Shown in pieces: positions 34,520-44,465 of a stretch of 64,000 nucleotides of DNA. The notes beneath the pieces were generated by a model. It had not been told where the DNA came from and did no database searches. It worked only from the letters and a program-made list of their open reading frames with translations. Each line of letters starts with the position of its first letter. Positions within the stretch are counted from its first letter, which is position 1. A program made the position numbers and the translations under genes. Source of the stretch: Ochrobactrum vermis (GTDB lineage Bacteria; Pseudomonadota; Alphaproteobacteria; Rhizobiales; Rhizobiaceae); NCBI RefSeq assembly GCF_002975205.1, contig NZ_PCOC01000002.1:945001-1009000 (forward strand). Reading direction: 5' to 3'.

Positions 34520-35800
34520 TTATTCGTCGCGCTTGAACGAAATAAATGCAAAGCCGATCAGCGAGATGACAGCTGCGGCAGACATGTAATAGCCGACATA
34601 GTCAAAGCTGTAATGCGTTGCGAGCCAGGTCGCGATGTAAGGCGCAACCGAAGCACCAAGAATGCCCGCCAGATTGAAGGTCAGCGAAGCGCCTGTATAG
34701 CGGACCGAAGTCGGGAACGGCTCTGCCAGAGCTGCGCCGATTGGACCATAGGTGAGGCCCATCAAACCGAAGCCGATGATGAGGAAGGCAAGAACGCCAG
34801 CTGTACCAGCCATAAACAAAGGTGCCATGATGAAGCCGTAGAGGCCGATCAGGACGGTGACGATCACCATGACCGGACGCATGCCGAAGCGGTCGGACAA
34901 TAGGGCTGCTACCGGAATCATGAGGCCGAAGAAGATCACGCCAACCATCTGAAGGATAAGAAATTCCTCGCGGCTGTAACCAAGGGCGCGTGTACCCCAG
35001 CCCAGTGAGAAGACTGTCATGAGGTAGAACAGGACGAAGGTTGCAACAGCACCGATAGTGCCGAGAAACAGGCTCATCTTGTGCTTCTTAAACAGAGCTG
35101 CAACCGGAACCTCAACACGTTCAGCCTTATCGATTGCCTTCTGGAATTCTGGCGTTTCAGCGATTTTCAGACGGATGAACAGACCAACGCCAACCAGCAG
35201 GGCGCTGGCGATGAAAGGAATGCGCCAGCCGAATGCAAAGAATTGTTCTTCGGTGAGCAGCTCGGCCAGAAGGAGAAAGATACCTGTCGCCAGAATGAAG
35301 CCAACCGGAGCACCGAGCTGCGGGAACATGCCGTACCACGTGCGCTTACCTTCCGGTGCATTCTCTGTTGCAAGCAGTACTGCGCCGCCCCATTCGCCAC
35401 CGAGCCCGAGCCCTTGACCCAGGCGACACAGCGCCAGCAGGAGAGCTGCCCAGACGCCGATTGAGTCATAGGTTGGCAGAAAGCCGATGGCGACCGTGGA
35501 GATACCCATAGTCATGAGTGCCGCAACCAGCGTCGCCTTGCGGCCGACTTTATCTCCGAAGTGACCGAATAGTGCGCCACCGATGGGGCGGGCAAAGAAT
35601 GCAATCGCAAAGGTTGCGAGAGATTGGAGAAGTGCGGAATTGCCGTCGCTCGCAGGAAAGAAGAGGTGCGGGAACACGATTACCGCAGCGGTTGCGTAGA
35701 TATAGAAGTCAAAGAACTCGATCGTGGTGCCGATCATGCTAGCGGCCAGAACACGGCGCGCGGAATTTTTCTGCGGAGCAACCGCTACAGCGACAGTCAT
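34520..35800 (-). CDS. MFS transporter, metabolite:H+ symporter (MHS) family
   Basis: A 426-residue 12-helix transporter. MHS hallmarks are the N-terminal SMIGTTIEFFDFYIY, the loop motif GHFGDKVGRK, and GLGLGGEWGGAVLL in the fourth-fifth helix region. Characterised relatives import shikimate, 2-oxoglutarate, citrate or proline-betaine; the substrate here is unknown. Start moved to the ATG giving MTVAVAVAP, removing 26 non-conserved residues. Confidence 0.88.
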   Translation of the reverse strand: MTVAVAVAPQKNSARRVLAASMIGTTIEFFDFYIYATAAVIVFPHLFFPASDGNSALLQSLATFAIAFFARPIGGALFGHFGDKVGRKATLVAALMTMGISTVAIGFLPTYDSIGVWAALLLALCRLGQGLGLGGEWGGAVLLATENAPEGKRTWYGMFPQLGAPVGFILATGIFLLLAELLTEEQFFAFGWRIPFIASALLVGVGLFIRLKIAETPEFQKAIDKAERVEVPVAALFKKHKMSLFLGTIGAVATFVLFYLMTVFSLGWGTRALGYSREEFLILQMVGVIFFGLMIPVAALLSDRFGMRPVMVIVTVLIGLYGFIMAPLFMAGTAGVLAFLIIGFGLMGLTYGPIGAALAEPFPTSVRYTGASLTFNLAGILGASVAPYIATWLATHYSFDYVGYYMSAAAVISLIGFAFISFKRDE

Positions 35801-36038
35801 TGTTTCAGATCCAATATTTGCGGGCAGTCGAAATTGGGGGAGGAGCCCGAGATGTGGTTCTTTAAAACCGCAGAACATAGAATCGCAAGCGGAAAACGGC
35901 TTTTCAGCAATTTTATGATTTCGAATGCGGTGTTTTGGAAAGAAAGCGAAAGTGGGTAAAATTCTCGTCAGCGCTCCGCTTGGCCTTTTAATTGCCGTAA
36001 CGGAAGACTAGATTTCCAGTGTCGTCCGTTTGGAAACA

Positions 36039-36467
36039 ATGATGTATCGAGCACAGTACGATATTGGTTTGAGGAATACGGCACGAGGCCATGCGGTCTT
36101 GCGATGGCCCTCCCGTGCGTTCATGACATTGCTATCGCTCCTGTTTCTTGTTTCGGTACAGCTTTGTTACGCGATGGCGCATGATGCACCGTCTGTGCAG
36201 ATGGTTTCTGATGTCGGTGCAAATGTGCCGCATCACATGGGCGGTGTCGGTCCATCGACGGACGTGGGCAAAACTGCACCGATGGATCATGGTGCCAAAA
36301 CACCAAATGCTTGCGTCATGATGACATGTGGCTGTGTTTTCCAGCTCGGTGCGGATTTACGTTCGTTTGTTCCTGCACAGAATTTTGGCTTGCCCCCGCT
36401 TGTGGCGGCTCTAAGCGGCAAATCTATAACCGGTGATCTACGACCTCCCATATCGCTTCAGGCTTGA
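36039..36467 (+). CDS. Small exported/membrane-anchored His/Met-rich protein upstream of the multicopper oxidase
   Basis: A ~142-residue protein I do not recognise. One hydrophobic segment (~residues 27-46, LLSLLFLVSVQLCYA) acts as signal or anchor. The following ~60 residues carry clustered metal-ligand residues (PHHMGG, PMDHG, CVMMTCGC). The multicopper oxidase starts 57 bp downstream, so a copper-binding or copper-responsive role is plausible but unproven. Start is ATG 36039 (a second ATG follows); ribosome-binding site weak. Confidence 0.6.
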   Translation: MMYRAQYDIGLRNTARGHAVLRWPSRAFMTLLSLLFLVSVQLCYAMAHDAPSVQMVSDVGANVPHHMGGVGPSTDVGKTAPMDHGAKTPNACVMMTCGCVFQLGADLRSFVPAQNFGLPPLVAALSGKSITGDLRPPISLQA

Positions 36468-36524
36468 TCTGGAAATTGCTGCCGAGTTTTGGCAGCCATC
36501 ATGATTATTGTCTGGAGACTTACT

Positions 36525-38135
36525 ATGTCTGGAATTACACGCCGCCGCCTGCTGACCCTCGGGGCAGGGGCCGCCTTTATTACTGCCATTCGCCCTTTTG
36601 ACAGCCTGGCCCAGGACGCTCACCAGAAAATGGGCCACGGTGCAGCCACTCCATCGACCGCTCCGACCGGTCGGCCTTTGCCTTTACCGCCACTGGTCGA
36701 ACCCGATGCATCAGGTGTCGTTAAGCTGAAAGTACAGACGGGACGACACAGCTTTGAAGAGGGAAGCGAAGCGGCATCGGCAGGCATCAATGGTGCGTAT
36801 CTTGGCCCTCTTGTGCGCTTGAAGAACGGTGAAACGGTCACTCTTTCCGTCGAAAATGGCATGGATGAAGGGACCACGCTTCATTGGCATGGGCTCTTTG
36901 TGCCGTCGATACTCGATGGCGGACCCCATAATGTTATTGCAGCGGGCGAGGCTTGGAAGCCGGAAGTCAAAATTCAGCAACCGGCTTCGTTCAACTGGTT
37001 CCATCCGCATTTGCACGGAAATACCGCCCGCCAGGCGCATTTGGGTATTGCCGGTCTCATGGTTGTGACTGACGGCAAGGATGCTGAACGCGGACTGCCT
37101 GAAGATTACGGCGTGGACGATATTCCACTGGTACTTCAGGATCGTCGGGTCATTGAAGGCGACAAGGTTTACGAGCCCGATATTATGGATTTGATGCACG
37201 GGTTCCGTGGCGGCAAGCTTATTGTGAATGGGATCGTGTCACCGGAAGCACGGGTCCCTGCATCTATCGTCCGTCTGCGTATCTTGAACGGCGCCAATGC
37301 GCGAAATTTTCACGTTCGCTTGAGCGATAATCGGCCTTTGCTTGTTGTAGCATCGGATGGCGGATTTATTGGAAAACCCGAGCCAGTTGAAAGACTGACC
37401 ATCAGTCCCGGTGAACGCTATGAAGTTCTGGTTGATTTTTCCAAGGGCGAGGCCACTGACTTGCTGACCTACGGCGATGATAGCGGCGGTGACGATCTGC
37501 ACTTGATGCGGTTTGTCGTAGATGCTGCATTGCAAGGGAAAGTCACGAAACTTCCAGATCGTCTTGACGGTCCTGATGCCCCCGATGAAAAACTCTCTGT
37601 CAAGCGCCGTTCATTTTTCTTCGACGAACGGATGGCAGAAAATATGAAGCTGATGATGGCGAAACTGTCGGCTGATCCTCATGCTGGGCACAACATGGGC
37701 AATATGGATATGGGTTCGATGCAGTCGGGTGCCATGGATCATGATATGCATGGAGCGAGAAGTTCCGCCGATGCAGGGCCAGCGCTTGAAGCTTTGACCT
37801 CGGGCGTGGAAATGGCAATTGCGGGTAAGCCGTTTGATATGGATCGCATCGATGTGGAAGCCAAACTTGGCTCCTGGGAGATTTGGGACCTTACAACGAA
37901 AGAGATGCCGCACCCATTTCATATCCATGGAGCGTCATTTCGCATTCTTTCCCTCAACGGTAAGGCCCCGCCAGCGCATCAATCGGGATGGAAGGATACC
38001 GCATTGATCGACGGAAAGGCCGAAATACTGGTTCATTTTGACCGTGAGGCGGTGAAAAGCCATCCATTTATGTTTCATTGCCATGTTCTGGAACATGAAG
38101 ATGTGGGCATGATGGCTCAGTTCGTAACAGTATAG
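36525..38135 (+). CDS. Multicopper oxidase (CueO/CopA type), Tat-exported
   Basis: A 536-residue three-cupredoxin oxidase. N-terminal twin-arginine signal (ITRRRLLTLG). The four copper-ligand blocks are intact: HWHG, WFHPHLHG, HPFHIHG and HCHVLEHEDVGMM (type 1 and trinuclear sites). A methionine/histidine-rich insert (~390-415, HNMGNMDMGSMQ) resembles the Cu(I)-binding segment of CueO/CopA. It probably oxidises Cu(I) in the periplasm for copper tolerance. Start at the ATG with GGAG ~9 nt upstream. Confidence 0.92.
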   Translation: MSGITRRRLLTLGAGAAFITAIRPFDSLAQDAHQKMGHGAATPSTAPTGRPLPLPPLVEPDASGVVKLKVQTGRHSFEEGSEAASAGINGAYLGPLVRLKNGETVTLSVENGMDEGTTLHWHGLFVPSILDGGPHNVIAAGEAWKPEVKIQQPASFNWFHPHLHGNTARQAHLGIAGLMVVTDGKDAERGLPEDYGVDDIPLVLQDRRVIEGDKVYEPDIMDLMHGFRGGKLIVNGIVSPEARVPASIVRLRILNGANARNFHVRLSDNRPLLVVASDGGFIGKPEPVERLTISPGERYEVLVDFSKGEATDLLTYGDDSGGDDLHLMRFVVDAALQGKVTKLPDRLDGPDAPDEKLSVKRRSFFFDERMAENMKLMMAKLSADPHAGHNMGNMDMGSMQSGAMDHDMHGARSSADAGPALEALTSGVEMAIAGKPFDMDRIDVEAKLGSWEIWDLTTKEMPHPFHIHGASFRILSLNGKAPPAHQSGWKDTALIDGKAEILVHFDREAVKSHPFMFHCHVLEHEDVGMMAQFVTV

Positions 38136-38143
38136 CCCATGAC

Positions 38144-38175
38144 GGGCCGCGCGACAGGCGTTTGTCGCGCGGCCC
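38144..38175 (+). terminator. Terminator after the multicopper oxidase gene
   Basis: A perfect 13-bp G+C-rich stem GGGCCGCGCGACA / TGTCGCGCGGCCC with 6-nt loop, then TTCCTTC. It separates the oxidase from sodC. Confidence 0.8.
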
Positions 38176-38258
38176 TTCCTTCGGCAATTTATTTTCGAAC
38201 AATTTCAGACAGTGTGCGTTGTCTCTTGATCACGAACCAATGTGATCAGGAGAAAACG

Positions 38259-38780
38259 ATGCAGCCGTTATTGATTGCTTCAGCAATGATGCTTCTGACA
38301 GTTCCAGCTGTCGCGGCAGATATGAGTGTCAAACTCTACGAAGCCTTGCCGACAGGCCAAGGAAAGGAAATCGGCACCGTCACGATTTCGCAGACTGCGG
38401 AAGGATTGCAATTCAAACCGGATCTGCGAGGCCTTCCTGCTGGTGAGCATGGTTTCCATGTGCACGAAAATGGAAGCTGCGCGCCTGCTGAAAAGGACGG
38501 AAAAGCCGTCTCGGCACAAGCCGCCGGTGGGCATTATGATCCCTCACATTCAAAGCATCATATGGGGCCGGAAGGCGAGGGGCATCTGGGAGACTTGCCT
38601 TTGCTTAAGACCGACGCTGAGGGCAACGTAACGAAAAGCGTTACGGCTTCGCGCCTCAAGACACTCGATGAAATCAAAGGCAAGGCTTTGATGGTTCACA
38701 TGGGTGGTGACAATTATTCTGACGAGCCCAAGCCACTTGGCGGTGGCGGAGCTCGGTTTGCCTGCGGTGTAATCGAATAA
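38259..38780 (+). CDS. sodC: Periplasmic Cu,Zn superoxide dismutase SodC
   Basis: A 173-residue exported SOD: ~20-residue signal peptide ending VAA/D. Copper and zinc ligands are in GFHVHENGSC, GGHYDP, HKHHMGPEGEGHLGDL-like segment and MVHMGGDNYSD, with the disulfide cysteine in FACG. It removes superoxide in the periplasm. Start at ATG with AGGAG; the open frame extends to 38139 but without a ribosome-binding site. It follows a copper oxidase gene after a terminator, so it is probably transcribed on its own. Confidence 0.95.
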   Translation: MQPLLIASAMMLLTVPAVAADMSVKLYEALPTGQGKEIGTVTISQTAEGLQFKPDLRGLPAGEHGFHVHENGSCAPAEKDGKAVSAQAAGGHYDPSHSKHHMGPEGEGHLGDLPLLKTDAEGNVTKSVTASRLKTLDEIKGKALMVHMGGDNYSDEPKPLGGGGARFACGVIE

Positions 38781-38794
38781 TCGGGATTGGAACC

Positions 38795-40123
38795 CTATCC
38801 CCAGTTCTCGATACGGATTTTGGAACCGTCGGAAAAACGCGATATATGAAACGCAGAAGGGTCGACAACCGGCGTTTCACCCGTAACCATGTCTGCCACA
38901 AGCTTACCGGCGCCTGGGCCAATGCCGAAGCCATGCCCTGAAAATCCTGTGGCAACGATCAACCCTTCGACGCCCGGAATGGGCGAAATAACCGGGATGA
39001 CGTCCGGCATTGTGTCGATGAGCCCCGCCCATTCCTGCGCTATTGCTGCAGATGCGAAAGACGGGATTGTCTGCTTCAGTTTCGCAAGCACCTGAGCGTT
39101 GGCGGCCTTGTGCGGAGTGGGATCAAGTGTGCGGATTTTTTCGAAAATGGAGACCTGATCGGCAGGACGAAGTTTCCATTGGAATGCTTCTTCGAAGAAG
39201 CGCTCACCAAACCGGAATCGCAACGACCGCCACTCGGTAGAAAGCGACGGTATAAAATCGCGGAAAAACCGGAAACTGTCGGGTACGATATCGGCAATGG
39301 AGCCGCCAAGGCTCGCGACCGTATAACCGCCGTCCAGTCTTTTTCGCAGGGCAAAATCCGAAAATGCGATTGCAGGCTCCACACCGGCATCGAGAGGCGC
39401 CGTACGGAATACGGAAGAACGAACTTTCAACTGCGGCAGATGTGCATCAAAGGCAGAGACGATTAGTCTCGACCAGGCACCGCCCGCGACGACCACTGCT
39501 TCGCATGGCAGGCGACCTTTTTCGGTAAGGACGGCGGTGACACGGCCATTGGTTGTTTCGATGCCGCGCACAGCACAGTTTTGTAGAATGACAGCGCCAT
39601 TTTCTTGTGCCTTTGCTGCAAATGCGGGAACGGCCTTTTGCGGTTCGGCACGACCGTCGAGCGCCGTAATCATGCCGCCAGCGAGACGACGATTGATCCC
39701 CGGTGCAAGTGCCGAAGCTTGTTTGGCGTTGAGAAGTTCCGTTTCGATACCATGGTCGCGAGCGATTTTGATCCACTCGGCATAAAGAGCCATTTGCTCT
39801 TCTTTTTCAGCCGTGTAAGCAATTCCGGTAATACGGAAGCCGGTTTCGCGGCCTGTACGTTCGTTCATCCCGTCCCATAGCCGCATACTCTCGACGATGA
39901 GCGGCATTTCGCGGCTGTCACGACCCGTGCGGCGGCACCAGCCCCAGTTACGGCTCGATTGTTCACCTGCGATCTCGCCCTTCTCAAGGAGGGCGACAGG
40001 AATTCCGCGTTCGGCCAAAAAGAGGGCGGTGGAAACACCGATGACGCCGCCGCCGATGATGGCGATCTTGGTTTCTTGCGGCAAGCTTTCGGCTGTCGCC
40101 ACCTTATCCGTGACCGGCCCCAT
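38795..40123 (-). CDS. FAD-dependent amino-acid oxidase/dehydrogenase (DadA/glycine-oxidase family)
   Basis: A 442-residue DAO-superfamily flavoprotein. FAD-binding GGGVIGVSTALFLAERG at residues ~22-40, internal VVAGGAWS, and the C-terminal GFSGHGFGIGPGAGKLVAD. Related enzymes oxidise D-amino acids, glycine, sarcosine or related secondary amines; the substrate is not determined. Convergent with sodC and divergent from the ferric ABC operon. No amino-acid genes adjoin it. Confidence 0.85.
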   Translation of the reverse strand: MGPVTDKVATAESLPQETKIAIIGGGVIGVSTALFLAERGIPVALLEKGEIAGEQSSRNWGWCRRTGRDSREMPLIVESMRLWDGMNERTGRETGFRITGIAYTAEKEEQMALYAEWIKIARDHGIETELLNAKQASALAPGINRRLAGGMITALDGRAEPQKAVPAFAAKAQENGAVILQNCAVRGIETTNGRVTAVLTEKGRLPCEAVVVAGGAWSRLIVSAFDAHLPQLKVRSSVFRTAPLDAGVEPAIAFSDFALRKRLDGGYTVASLGGSIADIVPDSFRFFRDFIPSLSTEWRSLRFRFGERFFEEAFQWKLRPADQVSIFEKIRTLDPTPHKAANAQVLAKLKQTIPSFASAAIAQEWAGLIDTMPDVIPVISPIPGVEGLIVATGFSGHGFGIGPGAGKLVADMVTGETPVVDPSAFHISRFSDGSKIRIENWG

Positions 40124-40332
40124 TTAGGTATTCTCCTGCAATGCAATAGGGTAATTTGAGCATGTGGAAGCATGACGAACATGGCCCGCTTTTTGTTCAT
40201 GATCAACCAGATACCCATCAAAGAAATACTGAATTACGATATTCCTGAGATATTCTATCCTGTTTTAGTAGCTTTCCGGAGAATGTGTCTCTATATCCGC
40301 CTAAACAGCAATCTGGACCCGCGATCTTGCTT
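40124..40332. promoter_or_regulatory. Divergent promoter region with direct repeat GATATTC
   Basis: The 209-bp space between the flavoprotein gene and the ferric ABC ATPase gene contains two GATATTC copies (40238-40244 and 40249-40255) 11 bp apart, i.e. on one face of the helix. No clear iron-box was recognised. Confidence 0.3.
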
Positions 40333-41427
40333 ATGGACGCCCGCAACCCGCACGACGAAAGACAGGTTTCCGGTCATTCCGGTCCCGCACTAAGGCTGTC
40401 AGGTATCAGCCGCCAGTTTGGCGCATTGCGTGCGCTCAACAATGTCTCTCTCGATGTTCATGCAGGCGAAATTATCTGCCTGGTTGGTCATTCCGGCTGC
40501 GGCAAAACTTCCTTGTTGCGCATCATCGCTGGCATTGATGCTCCAGACAGCGGAACGCTCACGATGGGGGGGAATACGCTTGTCGGGCCTTCGGTTTTTA
40601 TTGAGCCGGAAAAGCGGAACGTTGGTGTCGTTTTCCAGGACTACGCGTTGTTTCCTCATCTGACAGTTAAGGAAAATATCGTCTTTGGCTTGCGGAGAAT
40701 GTCCCGCGACGAAGCGAATGAGCGAACGCGAGAATTGCTGGAACTGGTGTCGCTCTCTCATATGGCGGATCGTTATCCGCACATGCTGTCCGGTGGCGAA
40801 CAGCAACGTGTTGCTCTCGTTCGGGCTCTCGCGCCGAAACCACATCTCCTGTTGATGGACGAGCCATTTTCAAATCTCGATAGAGGTCTGCGCGCCCGGG
40901 TTCGTCGTGAGACTGTAGCCTTGTTGAGGGAGCTTGGAACAACGGCGATTATCGTAACCCATGAGGCTGAAGAAGCGCTATCTACCGGGGATCATGTGGT
41001 CCTGATGCGATCTGGCGAGATAGTACAAAGTGGCACGGCGCGCGAACTGCATGACCGGCCAGCGAACCGCTATGCGGCAGATTTTTTCTGCGACTTCAAT
41101 GTGATGTCTGGAAAAGTCGAAGGCAATAAGTTGGTCACTCCTTTTGGAGGGCTCGCCATAACAGAGCAACTTGAACCAAATACTGAAGCGTTTGTTTATC
41201 TGCGTCCGCGTGATTTCACCATTCTGACCGATGGTGAGACCAGCGAAGGCTCATTCCACGGCCATATCGAATCCCGTACGTTTCTCGGTGAAATCGAGGA
41301 GCTTGTCGTACAGCTGACGAATGCGACTCCTCGTCTGCGGGTGCGTACAGAACTACGGCTTCCGGCATCGGCTAACGAGATTGTTCTATGCCCGCAATGG
41401 GATAAGGCGCTTGTTTTCCCCAAGTGA
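40333..41427 (+). CDS. fbpC: Ferric iron ABC transporter ATP-binding protein FbpC
   Basis: A 364-residue ATPase. Walker A GHSGCGKTS, Q-loop VFQDYALFPHL, signature LSGGEQQRVAL, Walker B LLLMDEPFSNLD, VTHEAEEAL. The C-terminal domain resembles FbpC regulatory domains (YLRPRDFTIL). Iron is inferred from the adjacent binding protein. Start uncertain: ATG 40333 is used; a GTG at 40285 closely follows GGAGA. Confidence 0.87.
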   Translation: MDARNPHDERQVSGHSGPALRLSGISRQFGALRALNNVSLDVHAGEIICLVGHSGCGKTSLLRIIAGIDAPDSGTLTMGGNTLVGPSVFIEPEKRNVGVVFQDYALFPHLTVKENIVFGLRRMSRDEANERTRELLELVSLSHMADRYPHMLSGGEQQRVALVRALAPKPHLLLMDEPFSNLDRGLRARVRRETVALLRELGTTAIIVTHEAEEALSTGDHVVLMRSGEIVQSGTARELHDRPANRYAADFFCDFNVMSGKVEGNKLVTPFGGLAITEQLEPNTEAFVYLRPRDFTILTDGETSEGSFHGHIESRTFLGEIEELVVQLTNATPRLRVRTELRLPASANEIVLCPQWDKALVFPK

Positions 41428-41540
41428 CAGAAAATATATGTCGCCAAGACCGTCAGGGTAATTGACCGTCAATGAGCCTCCCCGTATAACCTGATTAGTT
41501 CGCTCATAATTCAAAATGAAACAGGTCCATCGGAGGTAAA

Positions 41541-42557
41541 ATGTCCAAATTTGCGCGTTCAGGTCTCACTCTCCTCGCAGTAACGCTGTTCGCAGGAGCC
41601 GCCCACGCAGATGAAGTGAACATTTACACGACGCGCGAGCCGGGTCTCATTCAGCCCCTGCTCGACGCTTTCAAATCGTCCACTGGAATCACGGTCAATA
41701 CGGTGTTTCTGAAGGATGGTTTGGCAGAACGTGTGGCCTCTGAAGGTGCAAATTCGCCCGCTGATATCCTCATGACGGTAGATGCCGGTAATCTGGTCGA
41801 TCTCGTCGACAAGGGTCTCACTCAACCTGTTGATTCCAAGGTACTGAAAGAAGCTGTTCCAGAACAACTTCGCGACGCTAAGGATAACTGGTTCGCGCTG
41901 TCCATGCGCGCGCGCGTTGTCTATGCGGCCAAGGACCTGGAGCTCGACAAGATCAACTATGAAGACCTCTCCGATCCGAAGTGGAAGGATAAAGTCTGCA
42001 TCCGTGCAGGCCAGCATCCTTACAATACTGCTCTCTTCGCGGATTACATTGCGCACTATGGTCCGGAAAAGACTGAAGAATGGCTGAAGGGTCTCAAAGA
42101 TAATCTCGCACGCAAAGCTGCAGGCGGAGATCGCGACGGTGCCAAGGATATCCTCGGTGGTATTTGCGATATCGCAGTGGCCAATTCCTATTATGTCGGC
42201 CTAATGCGTTCGGGTAAGGGTGGTGACGAGCAGAAGGCTTGGGGTGAAGGCATCAAGGTGCTGCTGCCGACTTTCAAGGATGGTGGCACGCAGGTCAATA
42301 TCAGCGGTGCGGCCGTTGCAAAGCATGCACCCCACAAGGAGGAGGCAGTTAAGCTGCTTGAATATCTTGTCTCCGATGAGGCTCAACAGATCTATGCGAA
42401 GGCCAACTATGAATATCCGGTCAAGCTGGGTGCGCCACTCGATCCGATCGTGGAATCGTTCGGCGAGCTGAAGATCGATAGTGTTCCGCTGTCAGAAATT
42501 GTCAGCCACCGCAAGCAGGCGAGCGAACTTGTCGACAAAGTCGGTTTCGACAACTAA
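41541..42557 (+). CDS. fbpA: Ferric iron-binding periplasmic protein FbpA/FutA
   Basis: A 338-residue ferric-binding protein. Signal peptide ends AAHADE. Mature start VNIYTTREPGLIQPLL is typical of FbpA/FutA. The paired tyrosines that coordinate Fe3+ appear in NSYYVG, with a further tyrosine early (IYTTRE). It delivers Fe3+ to the fused permease encoded next. Ribosome-binding site GGAGG precedes the ATG. Confidence 0.92.
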   Translation: MSKFARSGLTLLAVTLFAGAAHADEVNIYTTREPGLIQPLLDAFKSSTGITVNTVFLKDGLAERVASEGANSPADILMTVDAGNLVDLVDKGLTQPVDSKVLKEAVPEQLRDAKDNWFALSMRARVVYAAKDLELDKINYEDLSDPKWKDKVCIRAGQHPYNTALFADYIAHYGPEKTEEWLKGLKDNLARKAAGGDRDGAKDILGGICDIAVANSYYVGLMRSGKGGDEQKAWGEGIKVLLPTFKDGGTQVNISGAAVAKHAPHKEEAVKLLEYLVSDEAQQIYAKANYEYPVKLGAPLDPIVESFGELKIDSVPLSEIVSHRKQASELVDKVGFDN

Positions 42558-42580
42558 AAGCCGATTGAGATAAGCAGAAT

Positions 42581-42608
42581 AGCGCCGGTGCAGTTCATGC
42601 GCCGGCGT
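42581..42608 (+). other. Hairpin between fbpA and fbpB
   Basis: CGCCGG pairs with CCGGCG (6 G:C pairs plus flanking wobbles) shortly after the fbpA stop. No T-run. Weakest of the five binding-protein/permease junction hairpins in the window. Confidence 0.4.
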
Positions 42609-42626
42609 TGCACTATAGAGAGACCA

Positions 42627-44306
42627 ATGGAAGCTTTTGCAGCCATGCGGAAACGAGTTTTGCAACCGGCAAGGGCAGGGCGCAACTGGCTATGGCTCTC
42701 GGCCTTCGTGGCGGTTCTGGTGTTGCTGCCGGTCCTTGCCCTGACCCTGGAAGCCATGCGCGGCTCAACCGGGGTCTGGACGCATCTGTTCGCTACCAAC
42801 CTTCCAACGGCCTTTCTCGAAACAATAGTTCTGCTTGTCGGGGTCGGCATTATTGCTGCGGCTGTTGGAACGTCGACGGCATGGCTGGTGACTGCCTATG
42901 ATTTTCGTGGGCGTGGCGTGCTGGAATGGGCGCTTTTGCTGCCATTGGCGGTGCCGACCTACATTGTAGCTTATGCCTATCTTGATATTCTGCATCCCAT
43001 TGGTCCGGTACAAGGCGCGGTTCGTTTCGTACTGGGATATGACAGTCCGCGCCAGTTCCGGTTACCCGATATCCGTTCGATGGCAGGATGCATTATTCTT
43101 CTGGGTTTCGTTCTCTATCCATATGTCTATATCCCGACGCGAGCTATGTTTCTTACCCAGTCCGCCAGTCTCATTGAGGCGGCAAGAACCCTGGGTGTTA
43201 GCCGAAAAGGCATTTTCTGGCGCGTCGCGTTGCCGCTTGCACGGCCCGCTGTGGCGGTCGGAGTTAGCCTGGCCTTGATGGAAACGTTGAATGACGTGGG
43301 TGCTGCTGAGTTTTTGGGCATTCGCACATTGACCGTTTCGATTTACACGACCTGGATAACGCGTTCCGATCTGCCGGGTGCGGCCCAATTGGCACTCGCT
43401 CTCCTGTTTCTGGTGGTTGCCCTCGTTTCAATTGAACGCTGGGCGCGACGCAAACAGCGCTTTGCTTCCAATATTCGTCATTCACGTGGCTTTGAGCCGT
43501 TGAAGGTGAAGGGAGGGCATGCCGCCTGGTTGTTCTGTCTCTGCGCACTGCCTGTCGTCATAGGCTTCGTCCTACCTGCTATCTATCTGGTCGTGGAGGC
43601 CATAAAACGCTTACGTTTTGCCGGTGTGTCGCCGCGATTGATCAGCGAAGCTTTCAATACAATCTTCTTGGCTTCAGTGGCGACGGTTCTGGTGCTGATT
43701 TTCGGAATGCTCGTTGCATATGCGGTTCGGCTGTTCCCGGGCGCGATTTCGCGCTGGTCTTATCGCTTGTCGACGATGGGTTATGCTGCACCGGGGACCG
43801 TGATCGCGATCGGCATTCTAGCGGTTGCCGGCGGCTTCGATCATCTCGTCAATCAATTTACATTGCATTTTTTCGGATTTTCGGCAGGGCTGGTGCTGAT
43901 CGGAAGTGGTGCAGCTGTCATCTACGCTTATGTCGTCAGATTTCTCGCCATCTCCGCAGGTGGGATTGATTCTGGACTGGAGCGCATACCCTTGTCGCTG
44001 GACCACGCGTCGCGGACATTGGGGCGCGGCGTGACACAGACATTCTGTGCAGTTCATTTGCCGTTGTCCAAAACTGCTATCGTGGCGGCAGGCCTGCTTG
44101 TATTCGTCGATTGCGTGAAAGAACTGCCAGCAACGCTTTTGCTGCGCCCACTCAATATCGAAACTTTTGCGACGCATCTTTATGGTGAGGCCGCACGTGG
44201 GACTTATGAGGAAGCGTCTATTGCTGCACTTGCTATTGTAGTGGTCGGAATTTTACCCGTGATATTGCTTGCACGTGTGGGAAGGCGTTTTGGACAGCGT
44301 AGGTGA
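42627..44306 (+). CDS. fbpB: Ferric iron ABC permease FbpB (fused double domain)
   Basis: A 559-residue permease with two six-helix modules. EAA loops: IEAARTLGVSRKGIFWRVALP and LDHASRTLGRG..CAVHLP. This is the standard FbpB/ThiP-like size, without the extra N-terminal domain of the permease at 18841. Start at ATG 42627 with an AGAG-type ribosome-binding site. Last gene of the operon. Confidence 0.9.
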   Translation: MEAFAAMRKRVLQPARAGRNWLWLSAFVAVLVLLPVLALTLEAMRGSTGVWTHLFATNLPTAFLETIVLLVGVGIIAAAVGTSTAWLVTAYDFRGRGVLEWALLLPLAVPTYIVAYAYLDILHPIGPVQGAVRFVLGYDSPRQFRLPDIRSMAGCIILLGFVLYPYVYIPTRAMFLTQSASLIEAARTLGVSRKGIFWRVALPLARPAVAVGVSLALMETLNDVGAAEFLGIRTLTVSIYTTWITRSDLPGAAQLALALLFLVVALVSIERWARRKQRFASNIRHSRGFEPLKVKGGHAAWLFCLCALPVVIGFVLPAIYLVVEAIKRLRFAGVSPRLISEAFNTIFLASVATVLVLIFGMLVAYAVRLFPGAISRWSYRLSTMGYAAPGTVIAIGILAVAGGFDHLVNQFTLHFFGFSAGLVLIGSGAAVIYAYVVRFLAISAGGIDSGLERIPLSLDHASRTLGRGVTQTFCAVHLPLSKTAIVAAGLLVFVDCVKELPATLLLRPLNIETFATHLYGEAARGTYEEASIAALAIVVVGILPVILLARVGRRFGQRR

Positions 44307-44465
44307 TCCGTTCTTGCAGTATAGGCGAACGTGGATCGATATATTCCATAATTCAGGATTGCTTAAATAGTTTTTGGTACTTTTAACCAGGGAACAAAGC
44401 ACAGTCCGGATAATGCTTCTGGTTGTATTTTTATAGCAAGGCACTTCGGATAAAGGCGGGGCGGC

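Noticed and set aside
41428..41540. Fur/RirA/Irr box upstream of fbpA
   Set aside because: Only scattered TGA/TCA fragments were seen; none gave a convincing match to a known iron-responsive motif.
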